Counted from the stretch's first letter, positions 37,345-45,768 are shown. The stretch: 64,000 nucleotides of DNA from Chitinophagales bacterium (GCA_020636575.1 JACJXP010000004.1:108525-172524); one strand, 5' to 3'. The notes: generated by a model not told the origin, from the sequence alone. Numbers and translations are program-made.

Positions 37345-37857
37345 CTATTCTTTGTCGTAAACAGCAGTGGTAGAAAACTCTCCCTGTGGCCCTGACGATT
37401 CAGTCTTTAATGAAATGCTTTTCCCATCTTCACTCTTTGTCCAGGTTTCTGTACCAGGCACCTCATTGGTTTGCCCGTTAAAGTCAAGATAAAGGGTGTA
37501 ACTAACAAAAAGGGTTTTTCCATCATCAGACCATTTTGCAGTGGACTTTTTCTTTGAATTTCCAAAGCCCATGGCTGATTCGGTTTCTTTGCCATCAAAG
37601 CTGAGTGTTTCCGTGCGGGTCACATCGTCACCGTTGAATGTGGTCACATTTTTTGCAAAAGTGACAGAATCTGCTGTTTGCTGTATTTGTATGCTTTTTG
37701 CAGCGAAGCGGGGGCCAAACTGTCCAAAATCACTTTTACTTTCATTCAGTTTCCACTGCCCGCTAAAATCTGTATGATCAGGAGAAGGCATAAAAGATAA
37801 AAGCACAATGGGTGCTATCAGTAAAAGAGGCAGGTTTTTTAACAATGAGGATTTCAT
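37345..37857 (-). CDS. Small exported lipocalin-like protein
   Basis: A 170-residue exported protein. The start at 37857 gives the signal KSSLLKNLPLLLIAPIVLLS. The mature part begins FSGQWKLNESKSDFG and alternates short beta strands with Asp-Gly turns, such as KWSDDGKTLFVSYTLYLD, as in lipocalin-like Bacteroidota proteins. Function unknown. The longer reading upstream lacks signal-like sequence. Confidence 0.65.
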   Translation of the reverse strand: MKSSLLKNLPLLLIAPIVLLSFMPSPDHTDFSGQWKLNESKSDFGQFGPRFAAKSIQIQQTADSVTFAKNVTTFNGDDVTRTETLSFDGKETESAMGFGNSKKKSTAKWSDDGKTLFVSYTLYLDFNGQTNEVPGTETWTKSEDGKSISLKTESSGPQGEFSTTAVYDKE

Positions 37858-37959
37858 GTTATTTAAAATTTTTATCAATAAATGTAAGGATAAGATATCA
37901 TGTAGCAGCAAAAGAAATTTGAAGCCATGTCTTCTAAAAAAATCCGGAAAACAGCAGGA

Positions 37960-38625
37960 TCATTTTTCTTTCACATCAAAACTCTCAGCGCCAATTAGTT
38001 TTTGGTTTCTTGCATAAAAAACACGGATTGTAGCCGTACCGGGTTTGTTCACTTTTGCTTTAAAAAGTCCGTTACCCATATTGATCATACTGCCGCCGGT
38101 AATGGTTACATAAAGGTCTTTGGCTTTTAACCGGTCTGCTTTTATCAGTACTTCGTTATCTGTTTTTACAAAAAGTGTATGTGGTGTTTCTGTGGTAATA
38201 CGTAATCCATCATTCTCTACCTGGAAAGTAACCGGTTGTTTCCGGTATGCTTTTACCGGTCTGCCGTCCTGTATAGCAGGGTTCCACTTGCCAGAGTTCT
38301 TTATGATCCGCAATACTTCCTGTTCCATACCATAACCATGATTGGTAAGGCTTTTTATGTCAGAAATATTACCGTCTTTGTTAACCACAAATTGAACTAC
38401 CACCATATAGTTTCCGGCAGGGGCGCCTTTATCAACCGGCACAGAAGGGTTAAGGTTCTTTTCAAGGTAATTTCTCCATGCCTGCACACCTCCGGGATAG
38501 TCAGCTTCGATCTCAATTTTTTCAAATACTTTTCCATCCACTTCAATGGTATTGGGCTCCTGCGCAGCAAGAAAAGTGGCAGGGAATGCAATAAGCAACA
38601 GCAATATTGTTTTTTGAAAAACCAT
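37960..38625 (-). CDS. Exported TonB C-terminal domain protein with GldM-like C-terminal region
   Basis: A 221-residue protein with signal peptide (QKTILLLLIAFPATFLAAQ). Residues about 50-140 form a TonB C-terminal domain: YMVVVQFVVNKDGNISDI, then RIIKNSGKWNPAIQDGRPV. No Pro-rich periplasm-spanning linker or membrane anchor exists, so it cannot act as a classical TonB. Residues 145-221 (TLFVKTDNEVLIKADRLK, NGLFKAKVNKPGTATIRVF) look like the Ig-like repeat of gliding protein GldM. The combination is unusual. No ExbBD genes are nearby. Confidence 0.65.
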   Translation of the reverse strand: MVFQKTILLLLIAFPATFLAAQEPNTIEVDGKVFEKIEIEADYPGGVQAWRNYLEKNLNPSVPVDKGAPAGNYMVVVQFVVNKDGNISDIKSLTNHGYGMEQEVLRIIKNSGKWNPAIQDGRPVKAYRKQPVTFQVENDGLRITTETPHTLFVKTDNEVLIKADRLKAKDLYVTITGGSMINMGNGLFKAKVNKPGTATIRVFYARNQKLIGAESFDVKEK

Positions 38626-38780
38626 CAGGTTAAGATTTGTAACAAGATATTTTATTTTTCAGATCCATAGAAAACAAATACCGGCTTTCTTATAATTTGT
38701 CTAACTTCCAAGAACCATTCACATACCCTCTGATCTCTTCTTTTTAGATACCCCCTTTTTTTTAAACACAAACCAACAAA

Positions 38781-39677
38781 ATGAAAAGAAGAAATTTTAT
38801 TTACAACACTTCGCTTATTGCCATGAGTGTCGGCGTTTTTGGAAAAATAAAATGGGATGGCAAAGCATGGGTAGGAGAAGATCCTACAACTACTGATATC
38901 CTCGGGCCTTTTTATCGCCCCGGTGCACCGTTTAAAACAGACCTGGTACAACCAGGAACTAAGGGCCAGTTGCTACATTTCGGTGGAACCGTTTTTGCAA
39001 AAAATGGCAGCACCCCCCTAAAAGATACCCTGGTAGAAGTGTGGCATTGTAATGAGAATGGAACGTATGATAACACTTCGGATGATTATGTGTACAGGGC
39101 TTCTGCCAAAACCGGCAGTGACGGTAAATATCATTTCAAAACTATTTTACCGGTACCCTATGGCGTAGGAGGGGATGTGATAAGGCCGGCACATATACAT
39201 ATGCGTATATCCGGCAACAGTAAGCAGGACCTTGTAACACAGGTTTATTTTAAGGGGGATGAAAATTTGGCAAAAGATGACAGCTCAGCTGACCCGAGAT
39301 CCATTCATCGTATACTGGATATTTCTACCAATAGTAAAAATGAGAAAGTGGTGAAGTTTGATATTGTATTAAAAGATGAATATGTGCTTGATGCAGCAGG
39401 GTTTAAAAAAATATCCGGTTTGTACCAGATGAAAACTGATAATGGTGTAATGACTGAGTTCTTCAGACAGGGTGATCAGCTTTTCCTGAAACGTAACGGG
39501 CAGATAGTGGAAGCAATGGATTATGTTGGCAATAATAGTTTTGAAGGTGGCCTGGGAAGAATAAAAACAACATTTGAAATAAAAGCTGATGGTGCAGTGA
39601 ATGTGAAACTAAAATTTATGCAGGATGATAAATATGTCGAGGTAGAAGGGGAGAAAATACTGAAATACCCGGCTTAA
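38781..39677 (+). CDS. Exported intradiol ring-cleavage dioxygenase-like protein
   Basis: A 298-residue protein. The N terminus (KRRNFIYNTSLIAMSVGVFG) resembles a Tat signal. Residues about 30-195 match the intradiol dioxygenase core, with candidate Fe(III) ligands Tyr in NENGTYDN, Tyr in LPVPYGVGG and two His in RPAHIHMRI. The family cleaves catechols or protocatechuate between the hydroxyl groups. A C-terminal beta-rich extension of about 95 residues is additional to the catalytic core. No downstream beta-ketoadipate genes are present, so the substrate is uncertain. Confidence 0.8.
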   Translation: MKRRNFIYNTSLIAMSVGVFGKIKWDGKAWVGEDPTTTDILGPFYRPGAPFKTDLVQPGTKGQLLHFGGTVFAKNGSTPLKDTLVEVWHCNENGTYDNTSDDYVYRASAKTGSDGKYHFKTILPVPYGVGGDVIRPAHIHMRISGNSKQDLVTQVYFKGDENLAKDDSSADPRSIHRILDISTNSKNEKVVKFDIVLKDEYVLDAAGFKKISGLYQMKTDNGVMTEFFRQGDQLFLKRNGQIVEAMDYVGNNSFEGGLGRIKTTFEIKADGAVNVKLKFMQDDKYVEVEGEKILKYPA

Positions 39678-39787
39678 TTACTTTGTTTACTCCCAGTTAA
39701 ATAATTATATAAAAAATCCTCTTTTTACAGGATACGGGCAATGGCGCAGGGCTGATAATTTTATAACTCATTTAAAACAATAAAAAA

Positions 39788-40345
39788 ATGAGAAAAAATA
39801 TCTTCCTTGGATTATTTCTTTTTTCAATTGTTCACCTGTCAGCGCAGGAGCAATTTGGTCCTGCTACTTTTACCGTGCCTGCAGGCTGGCAGGTGATACG
39901 AACAGCTAACCTGGTAACCCTGGAAAAGCCTTCACAGAAAGGTAGTGTTTGTAAAATCTTTATTTCAGCAGCAACAAAAGGAGCTGTTAATACAGAGACT
40001 GACTATATCAGATACCGGGCGGCGAATGGAGGATCCGGCATCATCTACCCGTTAAGCAAAGGAGTCCCTATTACAAGATATGAAGGTGATGGATTAACAT
40101 CCTTTTTTTCTATCGGTACTACAACGCAAAGCATGGTTTCAGTCCGCAGTTATTTTTATTCATTGAGCAATGGCTCACAAACATTTTTTTACCAGTTGCT
40201 CACCAGCAATAATCAATGTATTAATGAGTTTAATGTGTTCCAGGCTACTTTAAAAATGGAAACAGAAGACGGCGGATCCACAAAGGCCCGGGCAAAAAGA
40301 AAATCTAGTGGCGGTGCACCAGCACCACCAGCTCCGATAATGTAA
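39788..40345 (+). CDS. Small exported protein of unknown function
   Basis: A 185-residue secreted protein with signal RKNIFLGLFLFSIVHLSAQ. The body opens with FGPATFTVPAGWQVIRTANL, resembling 'GW' beta domains of stress-type secreted proteins, and the C terminus is low complexity (Lys/Arg then Gly/Ala/Pro). I cannot assign a family. A strong terminator follows. Confidence 0.6.
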   Translation: MRKNIFLGLFLFSIVHLSAQEQFGPATFTVPAGWQVIRTANLVTLEKPSQKGSVCKIFISAATKGAVNTETDYIRYRAANGGSGIIYPLSKGVPITRYEGDGLTSFFSIGTTTQSMVSVRSYFYSLSNGSQTFFYQLLTSNNQCINEFNVFQATLKMETEDGGSTKARAKRKSSGGAPAPPAPIM

Positions 40346-40369
40346 AAGTCTTGTTGACGTTTTTCTGCG

Positions 40370-40405
40370 GCCCGGCGTCTTCACGAATGCGCCGGGCATT
40401 TTTTT
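40370..40405 (+). terminator. Intrinsic terminator
   Basis: Perfect 8-bp GC stem GCCCGGCG (40370-40377) and CGCCGGGC (40390-40397), followed by a seven-T run. It ends the 39788 transcription unit. The rest of the spacer to 40602 is AT-rich with no recognisable feature. Confidence 0.9.
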
Positions 40406-40602
40406 AAATCCCTGTATCAAAAAATTTAATTGCTAACTAATTCATTTTAAGCAATTATGAAATATGTCTGCATTTCATCACATAGTTTTTGTGAGGTTTG
40501 AAATTATACCTATCTTTTTCACCTAATCAAACCAAAGCAATATGAAATGAGCCATAAATTTTTATGGCGAATTACATGTGGCAAATTCTTTAAACTAAAA
40601 AT

Positions 40603-41103
40603 ATGCACATGAAAAGAAATCTTGTTTTATTTCTGATGGCAGGCAGTTTAATTTTTGTTTCCTGCGAAAGTGGGTCAGGCGGTATGTCTGCTGCTGCTAA
40701 AAAGAACCTGGCTGCCAATGATTCTATTGGTAAGATCATGGAAAGAGGTGATTTTGAAAAGCTCAGCGAGTATATAGCAGCTGATGCTGTGGATCATGCC
40801 GGTGAGCAGGGAGATATTGTTGGCCTTGATAATATTATGGCCGAAATGAAAAAGTGGAAGGAAATGATGCCGGATATGAAAAGCACCATGAATAAAAGCA
40901 TGGCTGATGATGAGTATGTTTTCACCTGGTCAGAATATAGCGGTACCATGAATGGTAAGCCTTATACTTCAAAAGGTATGGATGTAGCTAAATTCAAAGA
41001 TGGGAAAGCGGTTGAGCATTGGATGTATATGGATCCAAAAGATATGGCTATGATGATGGCTCCGCCGCCTCCGCCAGCTATGGCTGACAGTACGGCAAAA
41101 TAA
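40603..41103 (+). CDS. NTF2-like (SnoaL/ester-cyclase type) lipoprotein
   Basis: A 166-residue lipoprotein (lipobox LIFVSC). The core after about residue 40 is an NTF2-like fold: IMERGDFEKLSEYIAADAVD, then DNIMAEMKKWKEMMPDMKST, ending with VEHWMYMDPKDM. The C terminus is Met- and Pro-rich. The family includes ester cyclases and many non-enzymatic carriers; the function here is unknown. A second ATG two codons on (40609) is also possible. One of three NTF2-like exported proteins in the window. Confidence 0.7.
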   Translation: MHMKRNLVLFLMAGSLIFVSCESGSGGMSAAAKKNLAANDSIGKIMERGDFEKLSEYIAADAVDHAGEQGDIVGLDNIMAEMKKWKEMMPDMKSTMNKSMADDEYVFTWSEYSGTMNGKPYTSKGMDVAKFKDGKAVEHWMYMDPKDMAMMMAPPPPPAMADSTAK

Positions 41104-41125
41104 TAACGATTATAAATACATTCTT

Positions 41126-41152
41126 AAAGAGCCTTCCGGGGCTCTTTTTTTA
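41126..41152 (+). terminator. Intrinsic terminator
   Basis: Stem AAAGAGCC / GGGCTCTTT around a short loop, followed by T7, 22 bp after the NTF2-like gene. Confidence 0.85.
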
Positions 41153-41266
41153 TGAGGTATACCCGCCATTTAGTATAGGCGAAGCAAGCAACCCTCTCAA
41201 AAATAAATATGATAGCCCCTGATTTTCGGATTATGGCGAAAGAATAAATTTGGTAAAAATCATTTT

Positions 41267-42208
41267 ATGTACAGGGCATTCATTCTTTTTGTTTGTACTT
41301 GTTTGCAGTTATATATAGCTGCACAAGTTCCTGAGCGGTTCCAGGATGAAAAAACCGGTAAATACGGATTTAAAGACGCAACAGGGAAAGTAGTTGTGAA
41401 ACCGATATATGATATTGCTTTTGCTGATTTCATAGATGGGAAATATGTAGCAGTGAATATAGGGGCCAACTATGATGCAAATAAAGGCGGTAAATGGGGT
41501 ATTATTGATGCAAAGGGAAAAGTTATTTGTCCTGTTAAATATGATAATGCCCGATGCCTGGGTTACAACCTGTTCGCCCTGAATATCGGGCATGTGTTTT
41601 CTAATATGGATGTTACTCCATCCGGGAAGATCGCTATTTTTAATGCAGCAGGTAAGCAGTTGACTCCATTTATTTACCAGGGTTTTTTAACGGCAATAGA
41701 ATTTCAGGATGGGTTCGCCAGGCTGGAAACGTCGGTCAACAAAAAACAGAAGTATGGGCTGCTGGATTCAACAGGCAAGGTAATTGTCCCGGCCAAATAT
41801 GATAATGTGGGTGGTTTCAGAGAAGGCCGTTGTATACTTGAGCTGAATGGGAAATCCGGGTTTATGGACAAGTCCGGGAAAATGGTGATCCCTTTAAAGT
41901 ATGAGCAAGCCAATAGTTTTTCAGAAGGATTGGCTTCAGTAAAATTGAACGGTAAATTTGGTTTTATAGATGTGAATGGAAAAGAAGTGATAGCCCCGCA
42001 ATATGAAGATGCTGAATATTTTGAAGAAGGTTATGCTGCAGTGAAACAAAATGGAAAATGGGGGGTGATCAATAAAGAAAATAAACTGATCGTTGATTAT
42101 CTTTTTGAACAGATCGTCTGGATCAAAGATGATGCAAACAGGATCAGGATCAAAAGAGGAAGAAATTACCTGGAAGTGGACCGGCAGGGCAACGAAATAA
42201 AGAAATAA
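41267..42208 (+). CDS. WG-repeat secreted protein
   Basis: A 313-residue secreted protein with about seven WG-type repeats after the signal peptide. Repeat cores are KYGFKD, KWGIID, KIAIFN, KYGLLD, KSGFMD, KFGFID and KWGVIN, each followed by 'GK.V..P.YD' type strands. WG proteins are common in Bacteroidota and probably mediate binding, but no function is known. A -7 like element (TAAATTTG, 41245-41252) is 15 bp before the ATG. Confidence 0.85.
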   Translation: MYRAFILFVCTCLQLYIAAQVPERFQDEKTGKYGFKDATGKVVVKPIYDIAFADFIDGKYVAVNIGANYDANKGGKWGIIDAKGKVICPVKYDNARCLGYNLFALNIGHVFSNMDVTPSGKIAIFNAAGKQLTPFIYQGFLTAIEFQDGFARLETSVNKKQKYGLLDSTGKVIVPAKYDNVGGFREGRCILELNGKSGFMDKSGKMVIPLKYEQANSFSEGLASVKLNGKFGFIDVNGKEVIAPQYEDAEYFEEGYAAVKQNGKWGVINKENKLIVDYLFEQIVWIKDDANRIRIKRGRNYLEVDRQGNEIKK

Positions 42209-42223
42209 TAATAAGAAGTAACT

Positions 42224-42248
42224 AAAAGCCCCGCTTAGCGGGGCTTTT
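42224..42248. terminator. Bidirectional intrinsic terminator
   Basis: Perfect 11-bp arms AAAAGCCCCGC and GCGGGGCTTTT around a 3-base loop. It serves the convergent WG-repeat and NTF2-like genes; T-runs are present on both strands. Confidence 0.95.
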
Positions 42249-42252
42249 GAAT

Positions 42253-42801
42253 TTAGTTTTGTGGCGGTGTTGCCGGAACAGCGTATTGAAACATACGGTC
42301 TGTCTTCCCATCTTTATTAAATCGCCAAGCTTCATGCAGGTAAACGGAATCCACTTTTCCATCTTTACTTGTATTGACCTCTTTACCCCAAACCAAAGCC
42401 CATTCTTCATTTTTATCGGTGCTTTTGGCAGCAAAGATCACATCAACACTTGGCACAGAACTGCTAAGGGAACTTCTGAATTGCTGGGCACCTGCCAGCA
42501 CAGAATCTCTCGGGCCAACCATCTTTGAACCATCCGCAAGATATAATTCAACACTATCTGCAAACAGGTCTTTGGAGGTGTTAAGATCACCACCTTCCCA
42601 GCTTTTCCATAAGGCTAGAACTGATTCAGCATTTTTGGGGTTACCCATTGTGAATTTAGATGAGTAGCCGATCTCGTAGGGAGATTTTATATCCGGAGCA
42701 TCTGATACCGTTTTTTCTCCACCTGCAGTAGTACCGGATTCTTTTGAATTACAAGCAGCTAATACTGCCAAAGCAAAACCGAAAAGAAAAACTTTTTTCA
42801 T
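42253..42801 (-). CDS. NTF2-like lipoprotein
   Basis: A 182-residue lipoprotein (KKVFLFGFALAVLAAC, lipobox Cys17). The NTF2-like domain covers about 50-180, with GDLNTSKDLFADSVELYLAD and VYLHEAWRFNKDGKTDR. It is related in fold to the products of 40603-41103 and 48199-48660. No catalytic residues are clear. It is convergent with the WG-repeat gene across a shared terminator. Confidence 0.7.
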   Translation of the reverse strand: MKKVFLFGFALAVLAACNSKESGTTAGGEKTVSDAPDIKSPYEIGYSSKFTMGNPKNAESVLALWKSWEGGDLNTSKDLFADSVELYLADGSKMVGPRDSVLAGAQQFRSSLSSSVPSVDVIFAAKSTDKNEEWALVWGKEVNTSKDGKVDSVYLHEAWRFNKDGKTDRMFQYAVPATPPQN

Positions 42802-43006
42802 GTTTGTTGTTTTAAGATTATAATTATTTCAAATTTTTTTGGGGCAGGAGTATAAGTTTGGACAGGGAAGGACATTGTCGGAGAGATGCCAAGGTAACAA
42901 AAAATATAAATTTGATCGTATATCCTGCTTTCTTCAATTTTCAAACCGATAATTTGCCATCACGGGTCATAACCTTAATCTTTGTATTGAATCATTCATT
43001 GCAATT

Positions 43007-44209
43007 TTGAATTTATTAGAACATAAAAGAGGGAGGGCCTTTCTTGTTTTTTCTCTTTACCTGAGTGAAGGGGCGCCGATAGGGTTTATCTGGTGGGCAT
43101 TACCTACCATTTTGCGGGGAATGGATATTGATATAGAGAAGATAACATCCATCACAGCATTACTTGTATTGCCATGGATATTCAAATTTATATGGGCGCC
43201 ACTGGTGGATGGCTTACGCAGCAAACGGTTTGGGTTTAAAGCATGGATACTGGTGGCGCAAACAATAATGGGTTTATCGCTTTTGCCACTTTTATATTTT
43301 TCTCCGGTTACACATCTTAATTACTGGATCATTTGTTTGATCATTCATTCTCTTGCAGCCGCCACACAGGATGTGGCCATTGATGCTATGGTGATCAATA
43401 CTGTAGCCACCAATGAAAGAGGAATGCTGAATGGTTATATGCAGGCAGGTATGCTTACCGGCAGAAGTGTATTTGGCGGCGGTGCATTGATGATGGTACC
43501 GGCTATCGGTTTGCAAAACATGTTGTTATTGCTTATCGGCAGTATTGTGATCACTATGCTGTTGCTGACATGGGTGATTGAACCGCCAACTACCTCTGAA
43601 AAAGGACCGGCGTTAAAAGATGTATTCAAAGATCTTGCTTCGGGGTTTAAAGAAAAAAATACCTGGAGGGTTATTCTATTTGCACTTACAAGTGCAGCAG
43701 CCTTTGAAGTAACAGGCGGGCTGGCGGGACCATTTCTTACAGATATCGGTGTTTCCGAAAAAGATGTAGGTTTTTTGTTTTTTATTCCTGTTGTTGTTTC
43801 TATGTTATTAGGTGGCCTGGCAGGTGGATGGTTGTCAGATCATCGTCGGCGTAAACGTTCTGTTAGTTTTTTTCTCGTTGGGTTTGTATTATTTGTCATT
43901 ATTACCGCTGTTATGAAACTTATGGGTATTGAGGCAGCTATTCCTTATTATGTATCTCTGGCAGCAATGTATTTTTTTGTCGGCATGTTCACTTCTTCAT
44001 CTTATGCGTTATTCATGGATCAAACTAATCCAAAGATCGGCGCCACACAGTTCAGTACTTATATGGCAGCCACCAACGGATGTGAATCATGGACGGTATG
44101 GGCTGCCGGCAGAATAACAGGAGCAGGAGGGTATGCCATTGCTTTTCTTGCCATGTCACTAATCTCCTTACTCAGCCTTTTTATTTTAAAAAATGTAAGA
44201 GGCAAATAA
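43007..44209 (+). CDS. AmpG/PAT-like MFS transporter
   Basis: A 400-residue MFS permease with 12 membrane helices. SEGAPIGFIWWALPTILRG near the N terminus and SDHRRRKRSVSFFLVGFVLF in the middle fit the AmpG/SLC33 branch, which includes muropeptide and acyl-CoA importers. There is no ATG in the right place: TTG at 43007 is the plausible start, since the first ATG (residue 35) would remove part of helix 1. Substrate is not clear from context. Confidence 0.78.
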   Translation: MNLLEHKRGRAFLVFSLYLSEGAPIGFIWWALPTILRGMDIDIEKITSITALLVLPWIFKFIWAPLVDGLRSKRFGFKAWILVAQTIMGLSLLPLLYFSPVTHLNYWIICLIIHSLAAATQDVAIDAMVINTVATNERGMLNGYMQAGMLTGRSVFGGGALMMVPAIGLQNMLLLLIGSIVITMLLLTWVIEPPTTSEKGPALKDVFKDLASGFKEKNTWRVILFALTSAAAFEVTGGLAGPFLTDIGVSEKDVGFLFFIPVVVSMLLGGLAGGWLSDHRRRKRSVSFFLVGFVLFVIITAVMKLMGIEAAIPYYVSLAAMYFFVGMFTSSSYALFMDQTNPKIGATQFSTYMAATNGCESWTVWAAGRITGAGGYAIAFLAMSLISLLSLFILKNVRGK

Positions 44210-44248
44210 CGTCTAACAATTATTCTTGCTTCAGCGTATCTTTCCCGC

Positions 44249-44782
44249 ATGTTTGGATTATTTGGAAAAAAAGAAAAACCGGTACCTGTAACAGACCTGG
44301 TCTGGATGACAGATACCGGAAAGAAAAAGGGCTTGCTGAATATTCTTCAAAAGGACATGACTGTGGTTTTAGTGGCCTGGTTTGAAGATACAGCCCGGGA
44401 AATGGAAACATTTTTGCAACAGGAAGGAATTGAATATTCAATATTATCTCAAAGACAATTACGCAGCAGCCAAACGACCGGTAGAGAAGTGGTTTTCCTG
44501 GAACATTATCCATTGTATAAAAAGGAACAGGAAACATTTAAGTCACTGAATGCAGCTAAGATCACCGTTCTAAGTTCATTGGAAGAACCCTTGTTAAAAC
44601 AATTTGGTGGCGAACGTATCTCTCTTTTAATGCGTAATATGGGTGGTATGGAAGAAGAAGCTATTTCTCATAACATGGTCACTCTTTCCATACAAAGAGC
44701 TCAGCAAAAACTGGAGAAAAAGATAACGGTGGACCAATCGGGCATATCGGCAGCAGAATGGTTCCGCAGGAATGTGGGATAA
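44249..44782 (+). CDS. SecA-related small protein (degenerate NBD2/scaffold fragment)
   Basis: A 177-residue cytoplasmic protein. Residues 109-158 (SSLEEPLLKQFGGERISLLM, then EEEAISHNMVTLSIQRAQQK) correspond to the SecA segment 'SLEDxLMRxFGSERI..xMDRxGM..GE.IxHxMVTxSIExAQxKVE' that joins the helicase core to the helical scaffold. Residues about 36-70 (TVVLVAWFEDTAREMETFLQ) fit the second RecA-like domain's first strand and helix. The SecA motif RxDxQLRGRxGRQG is absent and no Walker A exists, so it cannot be an ATPase. It is not a broken secA: start, stop and frame are intact. Function unknown; it may modulate SecA or be an old paralogue. Confidence 0.7.
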   Translation: MFGLFGKKEKPVPVTDLVWMTDTGKKKGLLNILQKDMTVVLVAWFEDTAREMETFLQQEGIEYSILSQRQLRSSQTTGREVVFLEHYPLYKKEQETFKSLNAAKITVLSSLEEPLLKQFGGERISLLMRNMGGMEEEAISHNMVTLSIQRAQQKLEKKITVDQSGISAAEWFRRNVG

Positions 44783-44890
44783 CTGCTGCATTGGCAGTAA
44801 ATGAGTTAGTTTTTACATTTCTTGTCACACAGCTGACTATTTTATAGTCACGGCATGATTATTCGCATTTAACTGGCATAACTACTTATT

Positions 44891-45283
44891 ATGGAAATTG
44901 AAATTTTCACCCTGGCAGATTTTGCGCAGGATAATCATTCAAAGCTGACGGTTGTTGGCACATTTGACAGTATTCAATCCAAACAATTCCCGGCGGTACA
45001 TGCATCCTGCAGTATAGCTACCCGTTTGCGGTTTTCTTCAAAGGAAACAGGTGATCATGATTTCAAACTGCGCCTGATAGATGCGGATGGCAAAGAGATC
45101 ATTCAGCCTGTGCAGGGGAAGATATCTGTTTCAAATCCTGCTAACGGACAGTTTGGTTCTGTGAATATTGTTGTCAATTTTAATCAGCTCAAATTTGAGA
45201 AACCGGGCAGGTATTCTTTTGAACTGTATATTGATGACGACTGGAAATCAGGGCTTCCGCTTCAATTGTCACAGGCCAAATAA
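44891..45283 (+). CDS. DUF6941-family small protein
   Basis: A 130-residue protein without signal peptide. The N terminus EIEIFTLADFAQDNHSKLTV and the later YSFELYIDDDWKSGLPLQL match the DUF6941 family, a beta-sandwich-like group found mainly in Bacteroidota. Function unknown. It lies upstream of the structured-leader gene and after the SecA-like gene. Confidence 0.7.
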   Translation: MEIEIFTLADFAQDNHSKLTVVGTFDSIQSKQFPAVHASCSIATRLRFSSKETGDHDFKLRLIDADGKEIIQPVQGKISVSNPANGQFGSVNIVVNFNQLKFEKPGRYSFELYIDDDWKSGLPLQLSQAK

Positions 45284-45332
45284 AACAGTTTGTTTGTCTC
45301 CGTTAGTTTTAACAGTTTCATGCTTTATTTGT

Positions 45333-45363
45333 TTTGCAAAGAAGTAGTTTATTCGTATCTTTG
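45333..45363 (+). promoter_or_regulatory. Strong Bacteroidota-type promoter for the leader-ORF unit
   Basis: TTTG at 45333-45336, a 19-bp spacer and TATCTTTG at 45356-45363. Both elements match consensus, the best promoter seen in the window. Expected start is about 45368, leaving an untranslated leader of about 158 nt before the ATG at 45527. Confidence 0.85.
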
Positions 45364-45369
45364 CGGCGC

Positions 45370-45526
45370 AAAAAGCTGAGTGTCGTACCCATAATTTGAG
45401 ACAGCAACAAACTGACCAGAAATCTCCGCTTGCCGCCTGGCTTTCTTCGCTGTCTGCCTTAAAAAAAGGCAGGCTTCCGACCAACTCAGACGAACATTAA
45501 ACGACAGACTAAAAAAAGGAGTGTTT
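45370..45526 (+). ncRNA. Predicted structured 5' leader
   Basis: The region between the promoter and the 65-residue ORF contains nested complementary segments: CTGAGT (45376-45381) with ACTCAG (45484-45489), AGACAGC (45399-45405) with GCTGTCT (45450-45456), and TGCCTT (45456-45461) with AAGGCA (45467-45472). The last two overlap by one base. Helix 1 would enclose the others, leaving AAGGAG just downstream of it. I do not recognise a known riboswitch. It could be a cis-regulatory element or a stable RNA. Confidence 0.5.
45516..45521 (+). promoter_or_regulatory. Shine-Dalgarno of the small ORF
   Basis: AAGGAG, five bases before the ATG at 45527, decides this start over a GTG at 45521. Confidence 0.6.
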
Positions 45527-45724
45527 ATGAAGAGCAATGTTATGCCCGGAACTGTACAGTTACAAGAAGAATTAACAAAAGAACTGTCACAGGAAGTAAA
45601 GGAAACCCTGGCCAATGATGCCGGAGTTTATCTTAAAAAGAATTTCACAGCTGCAGAAATGTGGCAGCATCACCGTAACAGGAGAACTGCCGCAACTATG
45701 ATGCGTAAATGGAATTTAAACTGA
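45527..45724 (+). CDS. Small basic protein (65 residues), unknown function
   Basis: A 65-residue cytoplasmic protein with a charged amphipathic middle (QLQEELTKELSQEVKETLAN) and a conserved-looking basic C terminus (AEMWQHHRNRRTAATMMRKW). It is unlikely to be spurious because it has a consensus promoter, a strong Shine-Dalgarno and a perfect terminator of its own. The Arg/His-rich tail suggests nucleic-acid or ribosome binding, but this is only inference. I recognise no family. Confidence 0.72.
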   Translation: MKSNVMPGTVQLQEELTKELSQEVKETLANDAGVYLKKNFTAAEMWQHHRNRRTAATMMRKWNLN

Positions 45725-45726
45725 TC

Positions 45727-45755
45727 ACAAGCCACCTCCGGGTGGCTTGTTTGTT
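45727..45755 (+). terminator. Intrinsic terminator of the small ORF
   Basis: Perfect 10-bp arms ACAAGCCACC (45727-45736) and GGTGGCTTGT (45741-45750), loop of four, then TTGTTTT. It starts 3 bp after the stop codon. Confidence 0.92.
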
Positions 45756-45768
45756 TTACATGAAATTT

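Noticed and set aside
44783..44890. Inverted repeat ACTGC...GCAGT after the SecA-like gene
   Set aside because: Five-base arms and no T-run; not convincing as a terminator.
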